A stretch of DNA of 64,000 bases from CAYNVQ01 sp964400735. Its GTDB lineage: Bacteria > Acidobacteriota > Aminicenantia > Aminicenantales > Aminicenantaceae. Positions within the stretch are counted from its first letter, which is position 1, and each line of letters opens with the position of its first letter. Shown piece after piece: positions 17,618 through 26,106 of this stretch. The notes under the pieces are model-generated. The model was not told the origin of the DNA. It saw only the letters and a list, made by a program, of their open reading frames with translations, and made no database searches. The stretch is from the NCBI GenBank assembly GCA_964400735.1, contig CAYNVQ010000010.1:62001-126000 (forward strand). The letters run 5' to 3'. The position numbers and the translations under genes are program-made.

Positions 17618-18964
17618 ATGAACTATCAAGAAATTGCCGAAAAAGTCATCAAAGAAGCGGTAAAACTGGGTGTAGAGGAGGCCGAAGCCTTCCTGGAGAA
17701 CAACAGGGAATTCGAGCTTGAGGTGCGCAACGGAGATGTGGAAACCGTCAAGCAATCCACGACCAAAGGAATCGGGCTGACAGTATACAAAGACAAGAAA
17801 CTGGGATTTTCTTATACATCTGACTTGACTCCGGATTCTATCCAGGAATTCGTCAAAAGAACCGTTCAGCTCTCCGAAGTCGCCGACCCCAAACCCTGGA
17901 ACGGACTCCCTGATTTCGAGGAGGAAGGAAAACAAAAAGACTTGGATCTTTGGGATCCTTCCATTGCTGAAATCGAAAGTGCCAGAAAGATCGACATGGC
18001 CAAAAAAGTGGAAAATATAGCTCTCTCCTATGATAAAAGAATAACCAAATCATATGGCTCGAGCCTCAGCGATTCAGAATCCGAAACCATCATCGTCAAT
18101 ACCAAAGGCGTTTCTCGAAGTACCAAGACCACCTCCGTCGGATTCGGCGTATCCGTCATCGCGGGCGAAGGGAACAATATGCAGTCCGGAGGCTGGAGCA
18201 GCTATAAGAGACACTTCAAGGATCTGGAAAATATCGAAGCTGTAGCCAGGCAAGCCGGGAAGCGGGCGGTCGAAAAATTGGGGGCCAAACCGGTCCCCAC
18301 GGCGAGAGTCCCTGTGGTTCTCGACCGTTATGCCTCAGGCGCTTTCTGGTATGGATTGCTGTTTGCCATGGACGGAGACAGTGTGTATAAAAAAACAACA
18401 TTTCTTACCGATTTCCTCAATAAATCCGTTGCCTCCAAACTGATCACCATCACCGACAATCCGACCATCCCCCGCCATACAGGATCCGTTCCTTTCGACG
18501 GCGAGGGCAAAATAACACGGGAGAATTCGCTGGTGGAAGACGGCGTTCTCAAGATGTTCATCTACGATTCGATCACCGCAAGAAAAGCTGGAGTCAAGGT
18601 CAACACCATTACCCGAAGAGGAGGGTACAAAAGCCCGGCTTACGGAAGTTTCCTGAACATCATTGTGAAGAACGGAAGCGTCAGCCAGACGGAAATCATC
18701 AAAGGAGTAAAAGAAGGATTCTTCGTCACGGGTTTGAGAGGAATAGGAACGGATATCCCCACCGGAAACTATTCCGTCGGGGCAGCGGGATTCTGGATCA
18801 AGAATGGTGAAATCGCTTTTCCCGTGGACGGGGTCACCCTGGGGGGGAACACGGCAGAAATACTGATGAATATCGAACTCGTTGCTGACGATTTGGATAT
18901 GAGAGGCAGCCTGAACAGTCCTTCTTTCAAAGTCTCGGAATTAGCGGTAGGCGGAAGACAGTAA
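17618..18964 (+). CDS. TldE/PmbA-family subunit of a TldD/TldE protease
   Basis: 448 aa, ATG with AGGAG upstream, 12 bases after tldD. It has the TldE fold landmarks: N-terminal EEAEAFLENNREFELEVRNGDVE, a middle region VVLDRYASGAFWYGLLFAMDGDSVYKKTTF in place of the HExxxH helix (no metal motif, as expected for TldE) and the C-terminal GLRGIGTDIPTGNYSVGAAGFWIKNGE. No signal peptide or transmembrane segment. Known TldE partners TldD in a heterodimer, the metal being in TldD. If TldD goes out through Tat, TldE would have to be carried along as a bound partner or remain in the cytoplasm with non-exported TldD. Confidence 0.94.
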   Translation: MNYQEIAEKVIKEAVKLGVEEAEAFLENNREFELEVRNGDVETVKQSTTKGIGLTVYKDKKLGFSYTSDLTPDSIQEFVKRTVQLSEVADPKPWNGLPDFEEEGKQKDLDLWDPSIAEIESARKIDMAKKVENIALSYDKRITKSYGSSLSDSESETIIVNTKGVSRSTKTTSVGFGVSVIAGEGNNMQSGGWSSYKRHFKDLENIEAVARQAGKRAVEKLGAKPVPTARVPVVLDRYASGAFWYGLLFAMDGDSVYKKTTFLTDFLNKSVASKLITITDNPTIPRHTGSVPFDGEGKITRENSLVEDGVLKMFIYDSITARKAGVKVNTITRRGGYKSPAYGSFLNIIVKNGSVSQTEIIKGVKEGFFVTGLRGIGTDIPTGNYSVGAAGFWIKNGEIAFPVDGVTLGGNTAEILMNIELVADDLDMRGSLNSPSFKVSELAVGGRQ

Positions 18965-19156
18965 ACCTTTCGGGAGGAAAAAAAGGAAACCCTCCGTTTG
19001 CTCTACTGGATTATTCAAGACTCAAGGACGATCCACCCCCGAACTAACTCGCTCCACTCTGCAATACTGGCTCCTCCGATGGAAAAAAATGCCGGTTGAA
19101 TGGATTAGATCTTTTCTTGATGAAAAATGGCAGCGACATTTTTTGAATAATTCAGG

Positions 19157-19774
19157 CTATTTGATGTAGATATTTTTGTGTTCGGCCCTCATCCATTTTC
19201 CGTCCTGAAGAAACCAGATATGAAATTCCGTTCGTGGATAGGCATTCCTTTTTACCAGATCCAGGCGTTCATCTTCCTTCGGGATCATCTCCTCTTCGCC
19301 GTTGTTTTCCTCATAGGCGGAAATGAACCTATCCACAAATTCAGACTCGAGAATATAGGCACAAACCTCCACCACAGCTTTCTTATCCGATCGATCGATC
19401 TTTTTGATGTCCAAAAGCTCCGGAAGAAAAAAATACTTTATGTATTGGGTGCGCGGCACAAGCGGATTCACCATTTTGGGATCTATCCTGAATATGCAGG
19501 TGTAAAGCTCTTTCATCATCCGAAAAACCCTATTCATCCGATCAGATCGCAAGGAGTCAGGTAATGTCTCTCTGGCGAATAAACCGATGAGTTCTTCTCT
19601 TTCCGCTGGCGTGCTGAACGAAGCCACGAAATTATAATCTTCATAAAACTCTGAAATCTGGGGGGGGATGGATGATGAGGATTGGATATCAGTCTTTTCG
19701 CTCGACCATCCAGACCATGGCAAAAACAGCAAAAAAACCAACCCTGCTATCAAATACCTATTCATAATTTTCAT
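19157..19774 (-). CDS. Exported protein of unknown function
   Basis: 205 aa; the ATG at 19774 is preceded by GAGGAGGGG. Residues 1-25 form a signal peptide (ending WSGWSS). The mature chain is acidic, mostly helical in look, with one Cys (LYTCIFRIDP) and a C-terminal segment TEFHIWFLQDGKWMRAEHKNIYIK that reads like a beta-hairpin domain. I do not recognise a family. It lies downstream of a doubtful small gene and a VWFA-like gene on the same strand and may be co-transcribed. Confidence 0.7.
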   Translation of the reverse strand: MKIMNRYLIAGLVFLLFLPWSGWSSEKTDIQSSSSIPPQISEFYEDYNFVASFSTPAEREELIGLFARETLPDSLRSDRMNRVFRMMKELYTCIFRIDPKMVNPLVPRTQYIKYFFLPELLDIKKIDRSDKKAVVEVCAYILESEFVDRFISAYEENNGEEEMIPKEDERLDLVKRNAYPRTEFHIWFLQDGKWMRAEHKNIYIK

Positions 19775-19845
19775 TTGCCCCTCCTCATTCTTTCAGTATA
19801 GAAAACCTTAAAAGGATGTAAAAAGTTGCAGATCCAGCGCTGGAT

Positions 19846-20175
19846 TTATTTCATGAAAGCAATGATTATTTCATCCCCCTTTTTAAGCTCAAGAGAGTTC
19901 TCGGAAACGACCAAAAACATACCATCGTGGCTTTTCATCTCTGCCTTAAATTCCTGGGTATTCAACTTCGCGTTCTGTGCCGAGCAGAATCTATATTCCT
20001 GGGCCACGTCCAGATCATTGACTTCCAGTGTCCCGTATTCCATCCGCAATATCAACCCCATCTCCTTTGACCTCGAAGCTTTCCCAACCCTTTCCCGCCG
20101 CCCAAAAATTCGAGAAATCGTCCTTTTCGATCTAAAGCAGAAACGACAGGGAGTGTTACAGGCCGGAAAAAACAA
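19846..20175 (-). CDS. Possible small protein, unrecognised
   Basis: A frame of up to 109 codons between two minus-strand genes. The C-terminal half (KLNTQEFKAEMKSHDGMF, then ENSLELKKGDEIIIAFMK) has protein-like composition, somewhat like a short beta domain such as PilZ, but this is only an impression. The start is unclear: ATG at 20061 abuts an AAAGGAG with no spacer. The gap (20176-20222) to the VWFA-like gene is short, which would fit an operon. A real but poorly conserved gene or a decayed one are both possible. Confidence 0.4.
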   Translation of the reverse strand: MFFPACNTPCRFCFRSKRTISRIFGRRERVGKASRSKEMGLILRMEYGTLEVNDLDVAQEYRFCSAQNAKLNTQEFKAEMKSHDGMFLVVSENSLELKKGDEIIIAFMK

Positions 20176-20222
20176 TGGATTTCGCCAGAAACGCTGATAG
20201 TTGATTCAGATCCCCAAAAGAA

Positions 20223-21461
20223 TCAATTGGCGAAATAGCCAGCCCGGTGTGATACTTCACAGCCTTCTTTTTTCACCCGAACCTCTATATGATGAAATTT
20301 TCCGTCCGGTTTGTAATCCCTGGGGGAATAGTAGAGAAGGTAATAGTTCTCTGAAGCCTCGACAGCCTTGCGCATCAGAAAATCAGGATTGAAGGAACTC
20401 TCGGTGAATCCTCCAGTGGAAAAGGCCATATCTTTAAAAGCTGAAAAGATATCCTCTGAATGCTCTTCGTAGTACACACCGTGTCTCTGCTGGGGAGGCT
20501 TGGTGAGGAACAAAAAATGGATGGCGATGGACGAATCGGCATAAGCCTGCTTGACCGCATCAACGTCGAAAGGGACGTCCCTTTTGTACATATCCATGAG
20601 ATTCGAAAGGTTCTGAACGATGTCCGGCCGGCTCTGGAAAAAAGAAAGACTTTGTTCCAAAATTTTAGGATCGATTTGAGGGATGTATTCCTTCTGATAG
20701 AACATGAACACGTATTTCTGCCCTTCTTTATTCTTCAAATAGTCGGCAAAATCCATAAGTTTTTTCTGATCGATCCTCCTCAATGTCTCGAGCTTGGAAA
20801 GAAGCGTTGCATATAAAGTGATCTGTTCGTCCAGCTCCAATCCTCTCAGCTCCCCACCGGACGAGTCATCAAGAATCGAGTCCGGGGCTCCTTCTCTCTC
20901 TGCGACTGGGGCTAGCAAAGAGGATAAGGCCCGGGCTGCGTTTGATATTTCCTCGATGGCTGCCTGGTATTCCGAACTCCCCACCAAAGTATCTTTCCTG
21001 AGGATTCCGATGAGTTGTTCAACCACTTTGTTCCTTGGCATGAACTGAAAAGTCTTGCTCTTCATCCTGTAAGTCTTCATAGGAGTGACAATGACCAGAT
21101 TATCCGTGGGGACAACCACATTGTGGATGAAAAAATCCACGGCTTGTTCAAGCCGGGCATCGTATTCGGTAATCTCGAAAAACAGATAGAAATTTCTTTC
21201 GGTGACTGGCGCAAATCTCTTCTTTTCCTCACTTCTCTCCACTGTTCTTTTCTTGATCAAATAGACAGCTTCTATCCGCTGAGGGGCACCATCTTCCAGA
21301 ACCTCGAAATCATCGAGAGCAAGCGTGTCTATAAACGTGTTGTCTTTATAAACTCTAACCGGAACCTCGATGTTGATGACGAGAGATTCCTCCTTAATTT
21401 GTTGGGAAAAAGAGATCAGGGCCAAAAATAGAATACCGCCGAACACCCAGATTTTTTTCAT
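20223..21461 (-). CDS. VWFA-related exported protein (acidobacterial type)
   Basis: 412 aa with a signal peptide (residues 1-20). The N-terminus has the lead-in usual in VWFA-related acidobacterial proteins: INIEVPVRVYKDN, LALDDFEVLEDGAPQRIE. A Rossmann-like VWA region follows (NFYLFFEITEYD..., KYVFMFYQKEYIP), and the C-terminus STGGFTESSFN...YYLLYYSPRDYKPDGKFHHIEVRVKKEG is typical of the family. No perfect DxSxS metal site is visible, so metal binding may be lost. These proteins are periplasmic or secreted and of unknown role; protein-protein binding is assumed. Confidence 0.82.
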   Translation of the reverse strand: MKKIWVFGGILFLALISFSQQIKEESLVINIEVPVRVYKDNTFIDTLALDDFEVLEDGAPQRIEAVYLIKKRTVERSEEKKRFAPVTERNFYLFFEITEYDARLEQAVDFFIHNVVVPTDNLVIVTPMKTYRMKSKTFQFMPRNKVVEQLIGILRKDTLVGSSEYQAAIEEISNAARALSSLLAPVAEREGAPDSILDDSSGGELRGLELDEQITLYATLLSKLETLRRIDQKKLMDFADYLKNKEGQKYVFMFYQKEYIPQIDPKILEQSLSFFQSRPDIVQNLSNLMDMYKRDVPFDVDAVKQAYADSSIAIHFLFLTKPPQQRHGVYYEEHSEDIFSAFKDMAFSTGGFTESSFNPDFLMRKAVEASENYYLLYYSPRDYKPDGKFHHIEVRVKKEGCEVSHRAGYFAN

Positions 21462-21540
21462 ATTCCTAGAATATTATTTTAAACCAAAAGCTCTGAAATG
21501 GTAAGAGTCGAAGGGAAATTAAATTCAGAAAATATCCAGT

Positions 21541-22080
21541 TCATGCAGCCGATGATTTCCCGCCTTTTATGAGAAACTTTTCGGGATCAGAGTCGAGATC
21601 GATATAGTTATCTGCCTCTTCGATCAACTTTTGAGAACTGGACTTCCCAAAGGCCATCACCTCCACGAAACAACCCATGGCATGTTTTACGTGCCTCAAC
21701 AGGGGAACAAAATCGCCGTCGCCGCTGACCAGAATCACGGTATCAAGCCTCGGTGCCAACTCAATCATATCCATGGCTATTCCAATATCCCAGTCCCCTT
21801 TCCGGGCCCCCCCATAGAAAATTTGGAGGTCTTTCTCTTTGACCTCATATCCCAAATTTTTCAGTGCTTCAAAAAAGTTCGCTTCGTCCTTGACGTCTGC
21901 CTTTATTACATAGGCAATGGCACGAATCAGGCTTCTTTCCTTCACCGCTTCTTTTAGAATGGCTCGGAAATTGACTTTAGATTTGTAAATATTGCGGGCC
22001 GAATAATACAGGTTTTGGACATCCACAAACACACCGACCCGCTGTCCCTTGTAAAGGTTAGCTATCGACTTTTTAGCCAT
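21541..22080 (-). CDS. NYN-domain (LabA/DUF88) protein, putative ribonuclease
   Basis: 179 aa. The core is a NYN/PIN-like fold with conserved acidic residues: VGVFVDVQNLYYSAR (D19, N22), KGDWDIGIAMDMIELAP and ILVSGDGDFVPLLRHVK. These Asp residues would coordinate a metal for RNA cleavage. LabA/DUF88 members are cytoplasmic. No signal, no extra domain. Promoter not evident. It stands next to the upstream repeat element (22149-22336) rather than in an operon. Confidence 0.9.
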   Translation of the reverse strand: MAKKSIANLYKGQRVGVFVDVQNLYYSARNIYKSKVNFRAILKEAVKERSLIRAIAYVIKADVKDEANFFEALKNLGYEVKEKDLQIFYGGARKGDWDIGIAMDMIELAPRLDTVILVSGDGDFVPLLRHVKHAMGCFVEVMAFGKSSSQKLIEEADNYIDLDSDPEKFLIKGGKSSAA

Positions 22081-22148
22081 TTAAACTCCTTCTGACTTTT
22101 TCAGATTAACAGAGCCCCTTTCAATTGTCAAAACCACCAAGTTAGAAT

Positions 22149-22336
22149 CTCCAAAGCCGTGATGATTTTAAATCTGGGAGGGAAGCTGAAGAGGAAGCCA
22201 TCCGGAGGCGAGCAGGCGTGGAAAGCAAGCTTTACTGGCATGCATATATTATTGTTCCCCCTCCAAGTAGTCGATGGGGAAAACAGCGGGTTGACGTTTC
22301 AGCTTTCCTGACTGTTGTTTTATCACGGTTTTGGAG
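22149..22336. repeat. MITE-like element, copy A (188 bp, terminal inverted repeats)
   Basis: Left end CTCCAAAGCCGTGATGA and right end, inverted, CTCCAAAACCGTGATAA form imperfect terminal inverted repeats. The interior is highly similar to the copy at 40433-40629 (shared blocks: GCTGAAGAGGAAGCCATCC, GAAAGCAAGCTTTA, GGCATGCATAT, GTTCCCCCTCCAAG). It is non-coding. A further, isolated right-end-like sequence (GGTTTTAGAAATG) lies at 22442-22454. Confidence 0.8.
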
Positions 22337-22476
22337 GTGCTTCTAACCACAGATTTCGCCCTTGGGCCTGAAAATTGAAGTCTCTCCTTAGCCCTGACTC
22401 GAACTAAAGAGCTTTGGAGGATGACCTAGAGCATCAACTGCGGTTTTAGAAATGTTTGTTTGGGAACGAGCCGAAA

Positions 22477-22505
22477 TTGACTTGTCAGGAAAAGAGTGTT
22501 ATATT
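22477..22505 (+). promoter_or_regulatory. Sigma-70 promoter for the racemase-like gene
   Basis: TTGACT (22477-22482), 17 bases, TATATT (22500-22505). It lies about 45 bases before the ATG at 22551 and inside a longer in-frame extension, which supports 22551 as the true start. Confidence 0.6.
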
Positions 22506-22550
22506 CCTCAGCCAACATCATCATCGAATGATAAACCTTGCGGATCTGAA

Positions 22551-23585
22551 ATGGTCGACAGGCTCAAAATCCTAACCCTTCTTTTCTCCATAGCGCTGAT
22601 CTGTCTTTCATGTGCCGATAATTCGGCATTCGCTCGACAGAGAAATCTCGATAATTTCTTTCGAAAAAAAGACATCACCATCGCTGTCACCGACTCTGGC
22701 CTGGGAGGATTATCTATATTGGCCGAGGCTGTCGATCGCTCCAGGACATGGAAGGGATTCAATAGAATAGATTTCATTTTTTTTAATTCCCTCTTTTCTA
22801 ACCGGGGCGGCTATAATAGCCTCGCAACCCATGAAGAAAAGGTCTTGGTTTTTGACAGCGCTCTTCACAGTCTGGAAAGCCACCTCCATCCGGACTTAAT
22901 CCTCATCGGCTGCAATACCCTCTCGGCAATCTATGAGGAGACGGCGTTTGCCGAACGGCAGAAGATACCTGTAAAAGGTATTATCGATGCCGGTGTGGAA
23001 CTTGCATCAGCGTCCCTCAAAAACCATCCTGAGGCCAAAATTATTCTCTTCGGCACCCAAACGACCGTCTCTCAAAAAACTCATCAAGAAAGATTGGTGA
23101 AAAAAGGATTTCTTCCCGAAAGGATTGTTTATCAAGCCTGCCCTGACCTGGTCAACTATATCGAGTCTGGTTACCATAGTGCTGAGACGGAAATGTTGAT
23201 TTATGCTTATGTCGACGAAGCCCTCAAAAAAGTCGGCAGCCTTCGTTCTCCGCCGCTGGTCAGCCTCAACTGCACCCATTACGGATACTCCCAGGATCTC
23301 TGGGCAGAGTCGTTCAAAAGTCACGGTATAGAGCCCGCTGCCATCCTGAATCCCAATTCAAGGATGATCGACTTCCTTTTTCCTCCCGAGATCCGAAATC
23401 GATTCGACAAAACAAAAATTTCTGTCCGGATCATCTCCATGGTGGAAATCGAGAAGAAAAAAAGGGATTCTCTCGGGCAATGGCTTCGTCGAATCTCTCC
23501 CCAAACTGGCGTAGCGCTGGAGAATTACGAATTGAGAGAGGACCTTTTCAAGTGGAAAAGCCTCATAAAAAATCAGCTCAGGTGA
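22551..23585 (+). CDS. Exported glutamate-racemase-like protein (Asp/Glu racemase superfamily)
   Basis: 344 aa from the ATG at 22551; longer in-frame starts lie across the promoter. Residues 5-28 form a signal peptide, either cleaved after AFA (residue 28) or anchored at Cys21 (ICLSC, a weak lipobox). The core resembles MurI: TDSGLGGLSI (Asp48, Ser49), GCNT (Cys121) and NCTHYG (Cys241, Thr242, His243), so both catalytic cysteines are present. MurI makes cytoplasmic D-glutamate for peptidoglycan and is normally not exported, so a different role (D-amino acid turnover in the periplasm, or a racemase-like lyase) is possible. No neighbouring cell-wall gene. Confidence 0.8.
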   Translation: MVDRLKILTLLFSIALICLSCADNSAFARQRNLDNFFRKKDITIAVTDSGLGGLSILAEAVDRSRTWKGFNRIDFIFFNSLFSNRGGYNSLATHEEKVLVFDSALHSLESHLHPDLILIGCNTLSAIYEETAFAERQKIPVKGIIDAGVELASASLKNHPEAKIILFGTQTTVSQKTHQERLVKKGFLPERIVYQACPDLVNYIESGYHSAETEMLIYAYVDEALKKVGSLRSPPLVSLNCTHYGYSQDLWAESFKSHGIEPAAILNPNSRMIDFLFPPEIRNRFDKTKISVRIISMVEIEKKKRDSLGQWLRRISPQTGVALENYELREDLFKWKSLIKNQLR

Positions 23586-23792
23586 TGATGATTTCTTTTT
23601 TCCCTCTCGCTGGGTCCTCGAGATCCGCGCTTCTCGCTCATGTTCATTCAGTACAGAAATAAATCATGAGACACTCCTGATCTTCGTGCCTCTCCAACGG
23701 TGGAAGAAGCCAGAGCAGGATCTTCCATCCTGTTGTCTATTTCCATTAGCCAACCCATTCCCATAAGCCTGTTCATTTTTTTCTGTGTTTCG

Positions 23793-23821
23793 TGTAACCT
23801 TTTGTTGAAAGGCAAGTCTTA
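23793..23821 (+). promoter_or_regulatory. Candidate ECF-type autoregulatory promoter
   Basis: TGTAACC (23793-23799), 16 bases, GTCTTA (23816-23821) directly before the sigma factor ATG at 23826. The GTAACC/GTCT pair is the type used by many ECF sigma factors for their own operon. The spacing to the ATG is so small that the transcript would be nearly leaderless, or translation starts at an internal ATG (23880). Confidence 0.5.
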
Positions 23822-23825
23822 AACT

Positions 23826-24413
23826 ATGAAGACCAAAAACCAAGGAACAAATGACGTGAGCCTCTATTCCGACAACCGAATGATGGAAGATGTCAAAGAG
23901 GGCAAGGTTGAAAAAATGGCCGTACTTTTCGAAAAACACCATGTCAGCCTTTACAACTTCTTTTTGCATTTGACGGGGAACCGCAGCACCAGCGAAGACC
24001 TCGTTCAGGAGGTATTCATGCGTATGCTGAAGTACCGATCTACCTACCAGGGCCGGAGCAAATTCACCCTTTGGATGTACCAGATCGCCCGGAACGCTCA
24101 TATCGATTATTTAAGGAAAAGAAAAGAGGAGTTTCCCCTCGACGAGCAGTGGCACGATCCTATTACAAATGAAACGTCCCCTTCGGAAAGGCTGGAAAGC
24201 GGGCAGGAAGTTCAAATTCTGCGTGAAGCCCTGGCAAAACTGCCTCTGAAAAAGAGGGAGGTGTTGATCCTCAGCCGGTACCAGAACCTCAAATACAAGG
24301 AAATCGCCGAGCTTTTGGACTGCCGGATAGGGACCGTGAAAGCCCATGTTCACCGGGCCATCAAGGAACTGGGCAAAATATATTTCGATCTTCAAGGAGG
24401 AACCGTATCATGA
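23826..24413 (+). CDS. ECF-type RNA polymerase sigma factor
   Basis: 195 aa. Region 2 (residues ~30-100): VSLYNFFLHLTGNRSTSEDLVQEVFMRML and FTLWMYQIARNAHIDYLRKR. Region 4 (~130-185): LAKLPLKKREVLILSRYQNLKYKEIAELLDCRIGTVKAHVHRAIKEL, a clear helix-turn-helix. No region 3. The gene overlaps the anti-sigma start by 4 bases (ATGA), giving coupled translation. It probably transcribes its own operon through the promoter at 23793-23821. Confidence 0.95.
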   Translation: MKTKNQGTNDVSLYSDNRMMEDVKEGKVEKMAVLFEKHHVSLYNFFLHLTGNRSTSEDLVQEVFMRMLKYRSTYQGRSKFTLWMYQIARNAHIDYLRKRKEEFPLDEQWHDPITNETSPSERLESGQEVQILREALAKLPLKKREVLILSRYQNLKYKEIAELLDCRIGTVKAHVHRAIKELGKIYFDLQGGTVS

Positions 24414-25216
24414 GATGCGAAAATATAAAGAAAAAATTCCCCGACTTTTTGGTCGGGGATTTGAGTCAGGACGAAAATGACAAGATCCAGCACCATCTCG
24501 CCGAGTGCGATTCGTGCAGGGAGGAATTGGAGAGCCTGAGTGCCCTGTGGACGAAATTGGGAGTTCTCCCTGAGGAGCAGCCGAGCAGTGCTTTGCGGGA
24601 ACGCTTCTACGGTATGCTCGAAGAGTACAAAAAAGGGATACACCGGGGAAAGGCCCGCCGAAGCATCCAGGAAATATCCGGACGTTTATCCGAACTCATC
24701 TGGGTTAAGCGGCCGGCTCTTCAGCTTACCGCCACCCTCATCCCACTTTTTATAGGTCTGGTTATCGGCTATTTCGTGAGTTTCGGGCGTCAAAATACAG
24801 AGCTTCGGCATGAGATCCAGAATATGCAACAGATGCTTGCCGTCTCTCTCCTGGAGCAAAGATCGCCTACGGAACGGCTTCGGGGAATCAACCTTAGCTA
24901 TGGAGTAGAAAAACCCAATGCCCAAACCATAGAAGCCCTGCTCGATACTCTAAACACCGATCCCAACATCAACGTCCGGCTGGCAGCTGTGGACGCCCTC
25001 TATTTATTCTACAGATTTCCGTCTGTTAAAGAAGGTGTGATCCGTTCTTTATCCCAGCAGACTTCTCCTCTGATACAGGTGGCCCTGGTCGATCTGCTGG
25101 TGACCATGAGGGAAAGACAGGCTCTCGAATCCTTCAAAAAATTAATCCAAGCCAATGAGCTCGATCCAGGTGTCAAACAAATACTCGAGCGAGGCATCCA
25201 GGAACTCAGTTATTAA
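24410..25216 (+). CDS. Anti-sigma factor with zinc-binding domain, one TM helix and HEAT-like tail
   Basis: 268 aa. N-terminal ZAS domain: HHLAECDSC is the HxxxCxxC zinc motif. One transmembrane helix at ~105-122 (ATLIPLFIGLVIGYFVSF). The C-terminal part outside the membrane (~165-268) looks like HEAT repeats (DPNINVRLAAVDALYLFYRF, SPLIQVALVDLLVTMRERQAL). ZAS domains hold the sigma factor at the membrane until a signal acts. A HEAT-like sensor domain is not the usual choice. An 8-bp perfect hairpin (24438-24459) lies in codons 10-17. Confidence 0.9.
   Translation: MRCENIKKKFPDFLVGDLSQDENDKIQHHLAECDSCREELESLSALWTKLGVLPEEQPSSALRERFYGMLEEYKKGIHRGKARRSIQEISGRLSELIWVKRPALQLTATLIPLFIGLVIGYFVSFGRQNTELRHEIQNMQQMLAVSLLEQRSPTERLRGINLSYGVEKPNAQTIEALLDTLNTDPNINVRLAAVDALYLFYRFPSVKEGVIRSLSQQTSPLIQVALVDLLVTMRERQALESFKKLIQANELDPGVKQILERGIQELSY
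24438..24459 (+). promoter_or_regulatory. Hairpin within the start of the anti-sigma gene
   Basis: TCCCCGAC (24438-24445) and GTCGGGGA (24452-24459) form a perfect 8-bp stem with a 6-base loop (TTTTTG). It is about 28 bases into the coding region and could slow or modulate anti-sigma translation; a coincidental coding hairpin is also possible. Confidence 0.35.
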
Positions 25217-25228
25217 GGGGAGCACAAA

Positions 25229-26092
25229 ATGAGAAAAATTTTCATCGCCACTATTTGTTGCCTTCCACTCTTACTGGGTATGATTTTCTCCTTCACGGCA
25301 GATAACCTGCGGGCGGAAAAAAAGGAAGAGGTCCGCAAGACATTGACCTTCCAGGATCCTTCCCAGACCAAGGACCTTCAAGTGGACAACATTTGGGGCT
25401 CGATCGAAGTGACAGGTACCAATGGCGATCGTGTCGAACTTGTCGCCCATAAGACTATAAAGGCAAGGACCGAAGCAAGGATTCAAAAGGCCGAAGAAGA
25501 AGTGAGACTTGACATCACAGAAGAGAAAAACATCATCGACATTTACGTGGATGGCCCTTTCAGGGACCAAGATCGGGAGAGGGAGAGATGGCGCGATCCA
25601 GGATATGAGGTCCACTATGATTTCGAAATTAAAGTCCCCCATAAAACAAATATCTTCCTAAAAACCGTTACCGACGGGGACATCGAAGTGACCGGTATCG
25701 AAGGGGAATTCGAGGTCAAGAATGTTAATGGAAAAATCAGGATGAATGATGTGGCCGGTTCGGGAATCGCCCATACGGTCAACGGCGGGGTCAAAATATT
25801 ATTCACCAAAAACCCCGAGTCTGATTGTTCCTTTAAAACCATAAACGGAGATATTGAGGTCGCTTTTGAGAAAAACCTTGCAGCCGATTTCCGGTTGAAA
25901 TCCCGCTTCGGGGAAGCCTACTCCGACTTTCAGGTGTCTTACCTTCCCCCCAGACAAACCGCAACGGCCGGGAGAAAAAACGGAAAATATGTCTATAAAA
26001 GCAATCAATTTATCGATATCCGTATCGGATCAGGTGGACCGGAAATCAGGATGGATACCCTGAACGGGGATATTCTGATAAACGAAAAATAG
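25229..26092 (+). CDS. Exported DUF4097-like beta-repeat protein
   Basis: 287 aa with a signal peptide (residues 1-29). The mature protein is a run of short strands in the DUF4097/adhesin-like pattern: LQVDNIWGSIEVTGTNGDRVELVAHK, NIFLKTVTDGDIEVTGIEGEFEVKNVNGKIRMNDVAG, DCSFKTINGDIEV and the terminal RMDTLNGDILINEK. It likely folds as a right-handed beta-solenoid or stack. It lies 12 bases after the anti-sigma gene and is probably part of the ECF regulon. Role unknown; commonly suspected to be an envelope-stress output. Confidence 0.85.
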   Translation: MRKIFIATICCLPLLLGMIFSFTADNLRAEKKEEVRKTLTFQDPSQTKDLQVDNIWGSIEVTGTNGDRVELVAHKTIKARTEARIQKAEEEVRLDITEEKNIIDIYVDGPFRDQDRERERWRDPGYEVHYDFEIKVPHKTNIFLKTVTDGDIEVTGIEGEFEVKNVNGKIRMNDVAGSGIAHTVNGGVKILFTKNPESDCSFKTINGDIEVAFEKNLAADFRLKSRFGEAYSDFQVSYLPPRQTATAGRKNGKYVYKSNQFIDIRIGSGGPEIRMDTLNGDILINEK

Positions 26093-26106
26093 CCATGGAG
26101 GAAAAA

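Noticed and set aside
22452..22550. An N-terminal extension of the racemase-like gene
   Set aside because: It covers a good sigma-70 promoter and a MITE-like end; the ATG at 22551 places a signal peptide at the start.
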